A stretch of 64,000 bases of DNA, taken from assembly GCF_003171515.1 (NCBI RefSeq), contig NC_089395.1:2790001-2854000 (forward strand), read 5' to 3'. Below are positions 34,536 through 47,011 of the stretch, piece after piece. Source of the DNA: Pyrenophora tritici-repentis. Its lineage: Eukaryota; Ascomycota; Dothideomycetes; Pleosporales; Pleosporaceae. The notes beneath the pieces are model-generated. The model saw only the letters and a list, made by a program, of their open reading frames with translations, was not told the origin of the DNA and searched no databases. Position numbers and translations under genes: made by a program. How positions within the stretch are numbered: the stretch's first letter is position 1; each line of letters begins with the position of its first letter.

Positions 34536-35906
34536 TGAACCTCTCCTGTCTCGATTTGGCCGCGGAGGTGCGCGTGTCCAGGTCACCGTCAAGTGCTAGC
34601 CAAAGACATGGACACTAAACAACATACATGTGCAAGCTAGAAAAAGATGCAACTGCTGCCCAGGCGCACATACATGTAGTAGAGTGGCAGCTACGACGGC
34701 TCGCTGTACGTGCGTGCGACACGTGCCGTCCAAATGTAGATTCTCTGGGCCAGGTTGTGGCGTCATTATTTGAGGCGCAAAGCCACCCCTGCGCCAATCA
34801 TCAACTTATTTGCACATGCTTGCGTCTAGCCCTGGAGTCGTGCAAGCCATCGACTTCCACCAACGCTAACCTGGCAGCGACACGTTGCGTTGTCATCTCC
34901 AGTCCCAGCAGTTTCAAAAGGACGGGTGTCGGACACGCAGTTTGTGGCGCAGGCAAGCTCGACCTAATCTTAGCTTCGTTAGTGAAAGCATACCTCCTTT
35001 CTTTCCTTGTCGACTTCTTCATGTAAAAGACGAGAAACCAGGGAACAAGCACAACGCATCTTATAGTCTTACAGTACTTAAACCCCACATGCAGTCTAGA
35101 TAGCCGGCAGCCCAACAAACCCCGCTGGTCCCGCCCTCGGGTTCCGCAACACACTTTGGTTCCGCTTCGCCCAAGCGAACCACAATCTCGCCAAAACGTG
35201 CAGTTTCAGATCTCAACATACCCCTTCTGGTAAATTCTGCACTTGGCTGTTGATTCTCGCCTCGGGTGATCTGCTTTGTGGCGCTGACGGAACGAGGGTC
35301 TTCCTGGTCAGCATTATGTTGACATCTTGGTAGCACATGTTGGTCATGGCGGATACGGTGAGAGACGAACACGTGACATTGCCAACCTCACCGCATTGTC
35401 GTCTTCCGGCTGATGCAAGATACGTCATAGGAGAGCTCTTGCGACATGTGTATGTCTTCACGCTATGAATCCAACAGCCGAAATGTCTTCTCTTAATTTC
35501 AATATCCTCTGCACGCAACATTCACCTGCTACTATGAGCTATATTTAGTACAGGTCATCTTATTAGAAGCGGAAAGTGATGCTATTGCTGTCCACGATGC
35601 ATAACATGACATGTTATCACGTATATCGCTAGCTATCAACCCCAACGACTGGTTCATTGCCATCCTGTCCCACGGTTGACCAAGACCCTGTTCGAGGTCC
35701 CGTACCGCCGCTTACAACCACGCCCACATGACTTGGCACGGCTCTATGAACCATAGAGCAAACGCTCGCACTGCATGTGTTAGTCTGGTCATTGCCTGGT
35801 ACATCAGGCAGCAGTTGCGCACGGACCCTGCGACAGTGACCACCATTTCCTGTCTTCCAAAACAAATCTCTCTGTACCTCAGAAACTCAAACCGAAAATA
35901 TCCATC
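34536..35906. other. Intergenic: divergent promoters of the Spo71-like and RPA12 genes
   Basis: 1.4 kb without a supported gene. The frames 34628-35026 (plus), 35061-35372 and 35213-35521 (minus) overlap each other and show no conserved motif. Confidence 0.4.
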
Positions 35907-36376
35907 ATGGCCCTAGTTGGAACCCTCCTCTTCTGCACAGACTGCGGGAATCTATTAGAATACCCTTCGCCTTCCGCAACAAAGACCATCATATGCCAAA
36001 TCTGCGACGCGCCAAATCCAAGTACACACTACTCAAGCTCAACCCGTAACCCACATACTAACAAACTCCCACAGACAAATGGCCCACATCAGTACAAACA
36101 ACATCCAAGCCAGACGCCTTTCCCTCTGCCCTTGGACAGAAGCACAGCGAAATCCAGACCATCGAAGAGGGCGACATAGAGACGTGGGCCGAGATTCTTC
36201 AGGCCTGTTCCAAGTGCGGTAATCCTGAGATGCTGTTTACGACCATGCAGTTGCGTGGAGCGGATGAGGGGACTACTATATTTTTCAAGTGTCCGAAGTG
36301 CAATTTCAGGTATGGTGGTTTGGGTTTTGGGGGGAGATTACTGCTAATGGTGTGAAGGTCGAAGATGGATAATTGA
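35907..36376 (+). CDS. rpa12: DNA-directed RNA polymerase I subunit RPA12
   Basis: Three exons, 35907-36021, 36075-36309 and 36358-36376 (introns 53 and 48 nt, the second with a CTAAT branch), give 122 residues, the normal A12.2 size. The N-terminal zinc ribbon is FCTDCGNLLEYP...IICQIC (two CxxC pairs). The C-terminal TFIIS-like ribbon is CSKCGNPEMLF...QLRGADEGTTIFFKCPKCNF, including the RxxDE acidic loop (here RGADEG) that stimulates RNA cleavage in Pol I. The last exon adds only six codons (RSKMDN with the split Arg). The protein works in the nucleolus in rRNA transcription. It runs tail-to-tail into the kinase relic. Confidence 0.95.
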
Positions 36377-36461
36377 TGCGAGCACATCGTCCTCCTGTCA
36401 GTGCATAAACGTGGCGTGTCGGTCTCCACGGTGCTAATTCGTCTATGCCGCACACTTGTGG

Positions 36462-37074
36462 TCAGCTTGGAAAGATTACATCTTTGACTTGAGACTTACA
36501 TTCGTGGTGAGCGTACGAAGAGCAGGCGTCGAATATCACCGGACTACCCATGGCAGCATCAACGGATGTATTGCCATCCCAAAGATCGCCATGCATCAGA
36601 CAAGGAAAGATACTCCTGCCTTCTGTCTCGAGTGGATGCAATAACCTTGGGATTACCTTTTCCATGATCGCCTCGCGTAGTTCTGCCATTTCTTGCTCGT
36701 AGCCCTGCGAGTCTTCTCCAAGCTCGAAGAACCGTCGTATACCTCGCGAAAAGCTTTCTTCCCAGGTGTCGCATTCTGTAGTATCCTGCTGAAGGCGTCC
36801 CTGGTATGTTGAGACTGGGAATCCAAATTTTCCAGATGGCGACACTCCTTTCTTGTGGAGTTTTGCGACCAAAGCGGGGAAATCGGAGACTTCGGGAACC
36901 TCGTTTGTCATGTCATGGAACGCGCACAAGAAGAAGTAGGTGTCTGCCTCATTCTTGTAGTCTTCATGGGCTGTGTCAAACGTTTCACTTACTTGCTTCA
37001 ACACCAGGATCGACGTACGAGATCAACGTCTTAGGTACAGCAACCTCCTCGTTCCAAATTGAAGAGTCTGTCAT
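36462..37074 (-). pseudogene. Fructosamine/ketosamine-3-kinase relic
   Basis: The frame 36462-37004 encodes the middle and catalytic part of a fructosamine-kinase family protein (PF03881): TYFFLCAFHDMTNEVPE, LHKKGVSPSGKFGF, CLMHGDLWDGNT (catalytic HGDLWxGN) and IFDACSSYAHHE. An ATG at 37072-37074 opens a short frame (MTDSSIWNEEVAVPKTLISY) that resembles the start of such proteins, but it is in another frame, and only a 22- or 38-nt gap separates the two, too short for an intron. The ATP-binding lobe of about 80 residues expected between them is absent. At the 3' end a 45-nt intron-like segment would give a short tail with WRPTRH before running into the RPA12 3' end. I read this as a gene with an internal deletion and a lost C-terminus. 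Confidence 0.65.
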
Positions 37075-37735
37075 CTTGAGTTTTGCATGCAGTTTGAAGG
37101 ACTAAAAGATAAGAGGACAGTGATGACAGTGGATCACCTACTTATACAAGGCTACAAACCGTAAGGTTGACGATATGCGGCCAATCAGAGTGGCGAGCAT
37201 TGCGGCACAGCTTAAGCGCCCAATGTGGCCCCCGCATATATGAACCACATCCTCAGCCTGATACAGAGTTGTGGAGAACAACATTCGTTGAGAATTCGGA
37301 AAGTAGACCTTTGTTTTTAATGCACTTACTAGAGCAAACAGTGAGCGGTCAGTTATGGAGTAGCATTTTTGAGGGAATTCAAAACGCCTATTGCTTCATC
37401 AAATTAAGTCAAACCAAAGTGCAGTGGCAGCTGCTTATCTGAGCGGGTGATATTTCCCTTGCTCGCCCCACCCCATCTCGAATCCTTCAGAGTGCATGGG
37501 GCCGTATGCCTGGCTTCCGCCGACGCGCACATCGATGCAAGGCTCTACGACAGTAGTCGTGTGTTCTATTCCAGACATACCATCTAGATCAAAGCCTAGA
37601 GTTGCTTTCTATCCCAGGTCATTGTACACGTCGCAGCCTCATATACGGGAGACTTTGGTGGTACTTCTTAAGAACCGACCTTTCGCATCTACAGATGCGG
37701 TGTCGCGTATGGCGGGGTAGTCGCATAACAGAACG
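37075..37735. other. Intergenic between two relics
   Basis: No gene supported. Short plus-strand frames (37167-37442, 37496-37720, 37602-37916) have no motif; an upstream exon of the NLR-type relic could lie here. Confidence 0.35.
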
Positions 37736-40700
37736 ATGCAATCGAATTCGCACCACCGAGGGCCAGTTGCTTCAGCTGCATCTAGCGGCTCGTTCTTTTC
37801 AAGGAATTTCACCAAAAGAGAAACTGGCCGTCCCGGCGACAGCATTGAGTACCCTAAGGGTTCCATTGGCCTCATTACCCTCCATAATCCCGGAGAAGAT
37901 GCAGTGGCTGATTTAATCTTCGTCCATGGTCTGAATGGTGGATCAGAAAGTACATGGACGAAGAACGGAAACCCTTCACTGTTCTGGCCTTCGGCGTGGT
38001 TACCGAACGACGAAGCATTTCGAGATGTCAGAATCCATACGTTTGGCTACGCATCGGGATTAAGCCGCGAGTCCGTTCTTCACGTTCCCGATTTTGCGCG
38101 GTCTTTGCTAGCCTCAATACATGACTCCCCAACTATATCATCCAAAGATCACGTGAGTATTGCTTGGCATATGATTATGTACCACTCTGACCGTAATAGG
38201 TACCAATGATCCTACTCGGGCACAGCATGGGTGGCCTGGTAGTTAAGAAAGCCTACATTCTCGGTCATCAAACGAAGGAGTTTGAAGATGTGGCCCGCAA
38301 CATATTCGCCATCTTCTTCTTAGCCACACCGCACCAAGGAGCTGGAATAGCGGATACTCTGGGTAGGCTTCTGGCGTTAGCTCCGGGCTCACGCCCGTTT
38401 GTTCAAGATCTTTCGCCTGAATCGCCAGTGCTCCAGTCCATCAACGAGGACTTCCCATTATACAGCAACGATTTGAAACTTTTCTCGTTCTACGAAAATG
38501 AGCCAACGAAAATCGGCATAGGAACCCAACTGATCGTGGAAAAGCATTGCGCAGTAATGAATTACCCCAACGAGCGAAAGAACTATCTGAACGCAAACCA
38601 CCGCAATGTGGCAAAGTTCTCAGTCCAAACGGATCCCTCCTATTTAGCCATCAGGAACGCGTTAGCCACCACAATAGCGAGCAAAAGAGCATCAAAACAA
38701 ACATCAAGCCAAAGAGTGGGATATGAGCAGCTCGAAACTCTCAACTCGTTTTTAGGGATAACTGAACTTCCTGATGACGAGCTAGAGAGCCAGTCTCTTA
38801 GACTATCCGAAACTTGCACGTGGTTCCTTGAGCGTGAAAAATTCAATCAGTAGAAAAACGCAGCGATTTCGAAGACGCTCTGGATACGTGGTCGACCTGG
38901 TGCAGGGAAAAGTGTCCTCTCAGCTCACGTTGTTCATCATCTGAGGGAACTAGGTCTTGATTGCTCTTTCTACTTTTTCGTCCGCGGAGACAAGACAAAA
39001 GCTACGATCAACGCTTTCCTCCGTTCGATGGCCTGGCAGATGGCAAAACAGCACTCCCACCTGTTGAGCACCATTCTAGAGATGTCGACAAGTTCCCGTT
39101 CTACCTCAATTAATAAGAGTGATCATGTTACATTATGGCGTCGGCTTTTCTTGAGTGAGCTCTTCAAATGCCGTCTGGATAGACCGCAATACTGGGTCAT
39201 CGATGCCATAGACGAGTGAAAAGAAGGCTCAGAGCTCGTAAATCTGTTGGCAAAGATACAGGACGTCTGGCCAGTCTGTTTGCTTATCTTGTCGAGAGAT
39301 CCGTTTGATCGATACGCTGACGCCACCGTTCAAAGGGCTGAAGTCATCTCAGAGGCTATCGAGTTAGAAGATACCAATCGAGACATCTCGCAGTATCTGC
39401 GCTCATATGAAGACCACCTTCCTGCGGCAAGCTCGAAAGAACGCAAGGCGATGTCGATGAAAATACTCCGGAATGCCAACGGATGCTTCCTCTGGGTGAC
39501 GCTAGTAGTCAAGGAGCTTCGTCAGGTTCATACTTCAACTGAAATTCGGAAGGCCCTCTTGAGTAATACGGCCGATATGGATGAGTTATACGGCCGTATC
39601 CTCAATGATATGGCGAACGCGCGGTTTGGCAAGGACCTCGCGAAAGCTATACTGACTTGGACGACATTCTCATTCCGGTTTTTGTCTACGGACGAATTGC
39701 ATTGCGCGATAGAGCTCGATCTCAATGACGCGATTGATGACATCGAACGATCTATTAGCACATGTTGCGGCAATCTCGTCTATGTAGATCGGAGTAAGAA
39801 GGTCCAATTGCTCCACCTTACTGTCAGAGACTTCCTCACAAGACAAGGCATGCGATCCGAATTCCAGATCGACCGCGCGGATGCTCATAGACGTCTGGCT
39901 CTCGTCTGCCTCCGCTATCTGACACGTAGTCCGGTACGAGCGACACATGCTCGGAAGCTGAGTGTTGTTCAGTCCTAAGAAAAACCGCGGCTCATGGATT
40001 ACGCGTGTGATTATGTGTTTCAACACATTTTCCACGTAAGTTCAAGTGATAGCGAGGTACTAGAAGCATTGTCCAAGTTCATGGGCTCCGAATCTGTCCT
40101 CAAATGGATCGAACATCTTGCCAGGAAAGGCGAATTAGACAAGGTTTTCCAGGCTGGGAAAACTATAAATAACCTTCTAGGTCGTTTGGCGCAACACAGT
40201 CCACTGGTGGAGTTGCGAAAAGAGCTCACACTCTTGCATAGCTGGGGAAATGATCTCATTCACTTGGTCACCAAATTTGGAAAGGAGCTTTCATTCTCAC
40301 CTTCCTCGATACATCGACTGATACCGCCGTTCTGCCCTATTGATTCTGCACCAAGTAGGCAGTTCTCGTCGCCACATCGGGGATTAAGTGTCTTTGGACG
40401 AAGCTCAGAAGGCTGGCAGGACTGTTTATCGATACTCAACTACACGAAACCTGATCGTCCGCTGACTGTAGCCATTTCCCAGAAATTCTTCGGGATGGGA
40501 TTTTTCACCGGGAAAGTCATAGTCTACGACGACGTTACTTGCCAGGAGCAGAACACGTTGCTTCACGGCGAGCCAGTTCGGGCTCTATCATTCAGCCAAT
40601 ATGGATCCTCGTGTGCTTCCGCTGGGGCGAAATACATCCGAGTATGGGATCTTACCAACTGGACTGAGGTACACAATTTTCGCATTCCTGTCATGTGCCT

Positions 40701-42501
40701 CGCGTTGACATTCGGCGAAGAAGATTTATTGTTATTTGCGGCCACTAAGAGTAATGGGCTCATGTGTTGGAATCTCGCGAACGGCGGTGCTCCTGAAAAC
40801 CTCACAAATTGGACGATTGACTTCGACGACCAATCCGGTTTGCAGTCCCGGCAGCCCACTTTGGCAGCGTTCTGTCAACAACAAAATTTGCTAGCTGTTG
40901 TGTATCGAGGAGAAGACCTACTGTTATGGGACTATGAAAGAGAGCGCATGCACGACATCTATGAGAAAGAAACAGGCTCCAATTTACATGGGCCGCTGAA
41001 GATCTCTGATGGGAGTACGACTGTCTGGAGCCTTCAGTTCAGCACCCTAGGAGACGATACTCTACTCGCTGCGGCCTATTCTGATGGGGACCTCGTTATT
41101 TACGATACCATCCACGGTACTGTTCGGGATATACTAGTTGGCGTAAATGCTCAGAAGCTCTCTTGCTCTTCCGACGATCGCACATTAGCATGTGTAGATT
41201 CTCTGGGTACCATTCAACTATACGACCTGGAGACGGGGAAACTACTATATCGCCTTGAATTCGAAGGCGACGCCATAGCGCCAAGGACGCTCGCTTTCAC
41301 CTCGGATAATCACCGACTAATCGATATACGTGCTAACCAATGCCGTCTATGGGACCCTGCAGTGTTGTTACGCCAAGATCTGGACGACGAGGATAGCGAC
41401 ACTGTTTCGGTATCGACTGTACCACGTGAGGTTAGTTTTCGAGGTTCCATGTCCATCCACATCACTGCCATCGAGTGTATCATGTCAGAATTTTTCGTGT
41501 TTTGTGGCAAGGAAGATGGTTTAGTACATATTTACGACATCTCCCGCGAACCTCAGGGTACCCAGCTTTTTATCCAAACTACCGGTGTCCCTATCATGTT
41601 ACTGCATTTCAACGTGGAGAGTACAATGCTGGCCTGCAGCGACGCAGGTAGTAGAGTCACGATTAGGCATGTGAAGAGAAACGGACGGAAGAACTGGGCT
41701 ACAGCCGAGCCTCTAGTCGATTTGGTAGTGGGCCAAGGTGTTACCGGGCTACTCTCAAGTGCAAAATTTTCGCGTTATCTGGCTGCCACGGATGAAAAAA
41801 CGTATCTCTGGTCGAGATCACCGGATTCTGATGATATCTTACTGCAACGAATAAAACTTGAAAGCAAAGGCCAGTGGGTACAGCACGGTATCAGCACAGA
41901 ACTACTTCTTTGGGTATCAGCTACATCTGCTAAGATATATCTTTGGTCGACCTTCGAAGTGTTGCATATGGTGTCTTTCGCGAACATGGTCGAGCCTTTC
42001 ATGGCCATAGATCACATTCGTCCGCTTCGCCATCCCCGTTACTTTGCCGCTGTTCTAATCGACCCCACGAGAACGCAATCTTCGCAAAACACCATCTCCA
42101 TCTACGATTTTAGCGACTTCAACACCCATGCACAAGAAGTAGGCTGCATACAAAACCTCGGTACCCTGTCATCTGCCGTCAATGTAATAATCGGCATTGA
42201 CAACGATCGACTAGTGTTTCTGGACACCAATAATTGGGTGCGATCCCTTCCCATTGGCACAGCCAATGCTACTGCTGTAAGGCACTTCTTCATACCGAGT
42301 GACTGGGTGAGTCTTGTCCGAGACCTGGTTTTGAAGCTTGGTCACAGTGGCGAGATTATATTTGTCAAACGCGCAGAGCTATTTGTGATCAAGCGAGGAC
42401 TGGATATGACAGATGAGGGTATCATTACACCGCGAAAGATGAGAATGAGTCCTCGAAGCGCCATGTTTGGCACATTGCCGTATCATGCTAGTAGTTATTG
42501 A
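37736..42501 (+). pseudogene. SesB-lipase / NACHT / WD40 NLR-type gene with three in-frame stops
   Basis: Exon 37736-38152 joins over a 47-nt intron to 38200-42501; a single frame runs through all of it but holds stops TAG 38851-38853, TGA 39217-39219 and TAA 39976-39978. In order the frame shows: an alpha/beta-hydrolase of the SesB/SERAC1 kind (LIFVHGLNGG, nucleophile elbow GHSMGG); a NACHT NTPase with Walker A GRPGAGKS and Walker B YWVIDAIDE; a helical region ending in LLHLTVRDFL; and a C-terminal half with WD40-type repeats (VRALSFSQYGSSCASAGAKYIRVWD and others). Intact fungal proteins of this build are NLR-like STAND proteins linked to heterokaryon incompatibility. About 1570 codons survive with few other lesions, so loss is recent, unless the pieces are used separately. 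Confidence 0.85.
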
Positions 42502-42931
42502 GTAGCCGTGCTTCCGCGCTTTACTCTATCCCTAGTGCGTGAGCAATAATACCCATACACAAAGCTTGACTTATCATGCTTGAATATGTGCAATTGCATG
42601 TTTCTCTGTGTCGTGTTTTAACCCCACAAAAATCAGCTTGCCCACTATCTTCGGTGGATTCAAAAGCAAGCCCGTCAAGCAAGGTCTGATGACAACTAGT
42701 TGTCTCTGTTTGCGACACGGGAATATGAGAATACTGCTCAGCTGGCAAAGGTATGTATTTTCTTGGATTGAATTAACTACTGTTACTTCATACGCGCTGT
42801 GATTGAGGCTTACTCTGCGTCGTGACCTGGCAGGCACATGTGTGGCACAGCACGCACGGACCTCAACCGTAGCGCCTAGCTCTGATGAGGTCACTATTGA
42901 CATTGATCAGTTGTTACCAAACCACCTTATA
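42502..42931. other. Intergenic between the NLR-type and MFS relics
   Basis: No gene supported. The MFS frame continues upstream to a TTG at 42803, but the first ATG is at 42932. Confidence 0.45.
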
Positions 42932-44177
42932 ATGTCGAATGACAAGGGATTAGAGATTGCCGAAACATCAGAGCAATCACTTACACCTTTTACAGTGTTC
43001 AGTCGTCGTCGACAGATATATTTCACATACCTTCTCGGCTACTTGACGCTCGCTTCATCCTTGACAGCAACGATATACTTGCCTTTGATCGAGGATTTGA
43101 GCAAGCAGTACAATGCATCTATTTTCGATATCGATCTCACTATAACGCTCTATCTCGTGTTTCAGGCGCTTTCGCCAGCCTTCTTTGGCCCCATGTCCGA
43201 TTCCCTTGGTTGCCGCCCCGTCTTCCTAATTACTTTCGCCATCTATTGTGCAGCAAGCCTTGGACTCGCCCTCAACAAACATAGCTACGCTGCTCTAACA
43301 GTTCTTCGGTCAATCCAGAGTATTGGCGGCTCGGCCGTCATGTCGCTTGCTTATGCAGTTGTGGCAGATGTTTCCCTCCCTGCAGAGCGAGGCAAGATTC
43401 TTGGGCCAATGCTTGCTTCAACGAACTTTGGACCTTGTCTCGGTCCTGTTATAGGAGGTGGAATTGTTTTGGCTACTTGACAGACACAGTGGTGTTTTTG
43501 GACTCTAGTAATTTTCGATCTATCTTCGCTCATGATGATCGGGTGGACCATGCCGGAGACTGCAAGAGCTATTGTCGGGAACGGTGCAGTGTGTGCACAT
43601 GGCTTGTCGAAAACATGGTGGTCATACCTGAAGAACTCAAAATCACATGAACCAGATGTTGAGGCTCATTCAGGTGTTACTGGCGACATCAATCAAGGCA
43701 AAACTGGGGTCGGCGTATGGAGCTTCCCGAATCCGCTCTCTTCTATACGCCTCATTTTTTACGCAGATACTTTCCTCACGCTTTGGTCGGCCGCATCTCC
43801 ATACGCGGTATGGTATTGCATTCAGGCCTGATACCTCTTGTATACGGTCAGGAATACGCCTATAACCCCTTGGCTGTGAGCTTCTGCTTCCTTTCCGGTG
43901 GCGCTGGCGTAATTCTTGGCTGCTTCCTCGCAGGCCGTCTCATGGATTATAACTACAAGGCGACAGCGAAAAATTTGATTTGACAATCGATCGTACGTCT
44001 GGTAATCATCTTCGCGACTTTCCAATCGAGGCTGCTCGTTCGCGAGGCTCGTACTGTCTACATGTGCTATCTATTGGGGCTCTTACAGGCTACGGTTGGG
44101 CTATCAAACACAAAATACACCCTATTGTACCATTAATTCTTCAATTCTTCATTGGTGCGAGATGCACAATCGTACTT

Positions 44178-44324
44178 TGTTGGAGTGGGTGAACCGTACG
44201 CATAGGGAAGAAGTTGAGGATTGACTGAGGTTGTATTGTACAAGCTATGGAAAGTTTATGTAGGTGAGTGACCATAAACAGCGCTAGTCTCAGATAGGCA
44301 TCGTCCCATCACCAAACCGTGACA
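44178..44324 (-). repeat. 3' LTR of the gag-only Copia element
   Basis: 147 bp, TG...CA ends, identical over its full length to 48370-48516, preceded by the TACTT duplication at 44173-44177. Confidence 0.95.
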
Positions 44325-44476
44325 CACCCCCCAGTTGTCACCAAGTCAGTGAGTTGGTGATAACTGACCTGTATCCAGCAGATGAACCACGAATGATGTA
44401 CCACCACTAGGTGGTTGGCCGTCATCTACCTGAATCTTGTCTCTATACTGTTGACGTGAAGCCCATTCATTTAGGG

Positions 44477-44500
44477 CAGTGATCGGAATGGTCTGGTCTG
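44477..44500 (+). repeat. hAT left terminal inverted repeat
   Basis: 24 bp, exact reverse complement of 47159-47182. Confidence 0.95.
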
Positions 44501-44574
44501 ACTTGGTCTTGGTCTGGTCTGGCGATTTTTTGAGACCGTGGTCGGACCGGTCTAGATGATCGGACCGGTCCGGC

Positions 44575-44582
44575 TATAAATA
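44575..44582 (+). promoter_or_regulatory. TATA box of the hAT transposase gene
   Basis: TATAAATA about 130 bases upstream of the transposase ATG, inside the left subterminal region just after the GGACCGGTCCGG motif. Confidence 0.45.
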
Positions 44583-44713
44583 GGTCCACGTGACTAGATC
44601 TTAGACTAATCTAGCCAGAAAATTTAGCACAATATGAGTCATTAAGATCAAGGTAAGTCTTCTACTTACATAGAACAATCAAGTCCTTAACAACCTACTT
44701 ATATACTATTGTT

Positions 44714-47011
44714 ATGGAGCCTTCAACACCAACCTCACCGTCCCCATCGAATATTATAAGACTAGATTTAACGTCTCTTACTCCATCTCCTATCCCCACG
44801 TCATCACCCACCCCTATACTATCACCCACTCCTATTCAATATCACGAATCTCCAGATGAGTTCGTGCAGGGCGGTATCACGTACGTGAAACGTGCAATAA
44901 TTGCAAGGAAGGATTTCCGTCAAGGTACATCACACATCTGGAAGTACGGACTCCAATACATTCGAGATAGCGATAAGAAAGAGGTGTATTACTGCCATGA
45001 GTGCAGGGTTGGGAAGAGCAAGCAAGAGTTGTTTGTCATCAATGGCACTTCTAGGATCCGGAATCACCTGGAACAGAAGCACCAGATTGATCCCCAGAGT
45101 GGCATCAAGCGAAAGGGTTCTGTACGGAAGTCTATAATCGACCAGCAAAAGGATGGGGCTGCTTCCAGCATCTTTTTCTGGAAGGAGTCAGTAGAGAAGT
45201 TTAAAGAGCTTCTAATTCGTTGGATTGTGTACTGCCATATCGCCTTCTTTCAATTAGAGAACCAGTACTTTCGTGAACTACTCCTCTTTTTAAATCCGGC
45301 ACTACTCAACCACCTCCCGAAGGCTGCGAAGACTATCCGAAGCTGGGTAATGAATGCATTCATATCGAAGAAGCAACAGCTTAGGGAGGACCTACACCAT
45401 TCACGGAGTAGGATCTCTATCTCCTTTGATCTCTGGACTTCACCAAACCCTTACGCTATCCTAGGCGTCGTCGCTATGTGGATTGATACTACCGGCATGC
45501 GACGTGTTACCGCTTTAGGTATGCGACGTATATACGGCGAACATACTGGAGAGAATCTTGGATCGGTGGTCCTTGAATTGCTGGAAGAATACGACATTAG
45601 CGGAGATCAGATTGGATACTTTATGCTGGATAATGCCTCGGCAAATGATACCGCTGTTGAGTTTATACTCAAGGATCTCTGCCCATGGATGAAGTCAAAA
45701 CAACGTCGTCATCGCCGGCTGCGTTGCTTGGGCCATGTCATCAACCTCTGTTGCCAGGCGTTCCTTATGGGGCGAAACTGTGAGAAGTATCTTGCGAAGC
45801 TGGAGAAGCATCATCAACGTGGCGACTATACGAAGGTGGAAGAGCTCTGGAAGAAGTTCGGATGTTTGGGTCGTCTTCACAACCTGGTGCGATACATCAG
45901 GCTTACTCCACAACGGCGTGAGGAGTTTGCTACAATTATTATCGGCGGAGATCTTTCGCAATTCGACGGGCTTGAGCTTATCCAGAACAACTCGACCCGC
46001 TGGAACTCATGGTTTTATTCGATTACACGTGCATTAAATGTTCGAGAACGTTTAGAGCTCTTCTCGGCTCGTCATGTACCTGGAAAGGGCTCCGTAGGGA
46101 TCGCGAACTTTAAGCTTGATGGACAGCACTGGTTTGAGCTTGAAAAGATTGAACTCGCTCTCAAAGACTTCTATGCTGCAACTTTGCTTTCTGAAGGTAA
46201 GAAGACGTCACTTGCGGACTGGTTTTCAACTTTGGACTGCCTTCTCCGGGAGATAAGCGAGACGAAGGATCACTACCACGACATCCACACTGAGGACGAT
46301 AACAACTTTACATGGAAGTACCTTCAAGGCTGCGCTGATGCTGCTTGGTTAAAGTGCGTTGAGTACTATAACAATCAGCAGCTGAATTGGCAAAATCGAT
46401 TCCCTGAAGATACTGACCTTCCACCGGCATATTATGCGGCTCAAATCCTTGATCCATATCGCAAGTGGGGATGGTTCAGGCAAGAGTGGGTTCTTCATGG
46501 CGACGAAGAGAAGAAGAGGTGGTTTGAAAACGCACAATTAGCGGTGAAGCATCTCTGGGAGACAGAGTATAAGGGAAGGTACCCTGTCGAGATGCTGCCA
46601 CCACCAGCCAGGAAGGAGAGAGATCCTGACCCAGCATTTGATCGCCAGCGGGAACATAAGCGCATTCGAATAGACGCTCCAGTTTCTACAACTGATTTGT
46701 ATGAACAATACATCTCTACTGACCGGCTTCATAACGAAGAGGCAGGTTGCAATGAGGCTATTGCGTACTGGCTATCTCGCTACGACTCCCAACGAGATCT
46801 CGCTCGCTTCGCTCTAGACATGTTTGCGATCTCGCCTATGTCGGATGAATGCGAACGTCTTTTTAGTAGCGCGAAGCTTACTATCGTCGATCGCCGTGGT
46901 AGGCTGAAGGCAGATATTATAGAAGCGTGCGAGTGTCTCCGGGCCTGGTATGGAAAGCCCCAAGCTGAGGGGAACAGCGATATCGAGGATAGTGAGAACG
47001 AAGACGACTAG
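44714..47011 (+). CDS. hAT-family transposase with BED zinc finger
   Basis: An intronless frame of 765 codons. A Ser/Pro/Thr-rich start is followed by a BED-type zinc finger (SHIWKYGLQYI, then YYCHEC with RNHLEQKH, residues about 73-120). The RNase-H-like catalytic core has ISFDLWTSPN (first acidic residue, about 236), GYFMLDNASAND (second, about 306) and the insertion-domain landmark RRLRCLGHVINLCCQAF (CxxH). NNSTRWNSW follows at about 425, and the C-terminal hAT dimerisation domain reads ARFALDMFAISPMSDECERLFSSAK, continuing to the RGRLKADIIEACECLRAW end. Length and domain order are those of a full transposase. The acidic C-terminal tail (DIEDSENEDD) is common in this group. Confidence 0.95.
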   Translation: MEPSTPTSPSPSNIIRLDLTSLTPSPIPTSSPTPILSPTPIQYHESPDEFVQGGITYVKRAIIARKDFRQGTSHIWKYGLQYIRDSDKKEVYYCHECRVGKSKQELFVINGTSRIRNHLEQKHQIDPQSGIKRKGSVRKSIIDQQKDGAASSIFFWKESVEKFKELLIRWIVYCHIAFFQLENQYFRELLLFLNPALLNHLPKAAKTIRSWVMNAFISKKQQLREDLHHSRSRISISFDLWTSPNPYAILGVVAMWIDTTGMRRVTALGMRRIYGEHTGENLGSVVLELLEEYDISGDQIGYFMLDNASANDTAVEFILKDLCPWMKSKQRRHRRLRCLGHVINLCCQAFLMGRNCEKYLAKLEKHHQRGDYTKVEELWKKFGCLGRLHNLVRYIRLTPQRREEFATIIIGGDLSQFDGLELIQNNSTRWNSWFYSITRALNVRERLELFSARHVPGKGSVGIANFKLDGQHWFELEKIELALKDFYAATLLSEGKKTSLADWFSTLDCLLREISETKDHYHDIHTEDDNNFTWKYLQGCADAAWLKCVEYYNNQQLNWQNRFPEDTDLPPAYYAAQILDPYRKWGWFRQEWVLHGDEEKKRWFENAQLAVKHLWETEYKGRYPVEMLPPPARKERDPDPAFDRQREHKRIRIDAPVSTTDLYEQYISTDRLHNEEAGCNEAIAYWLSRYDSQRDLARFALDMFAISPMSDECERLFSSAKLTIVDRRGRLKADIIEACECLRAWYGKPQAEGNSDIEDSENEDD

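Noticed and set aside
34628..35521. Overlapping plus and minus frames upstream of RPA12
   Set aside because: They overlap in several frames, lack motifs and lie in a divergent promoter region.
38851..39978. RIP (repeat-induced point mutation) as sole cause of the NLR-type stops
   Set aside because: The first and third stops fit CpA to TpA change, but the second does not and the rest of the gene shows no flood of transitions.
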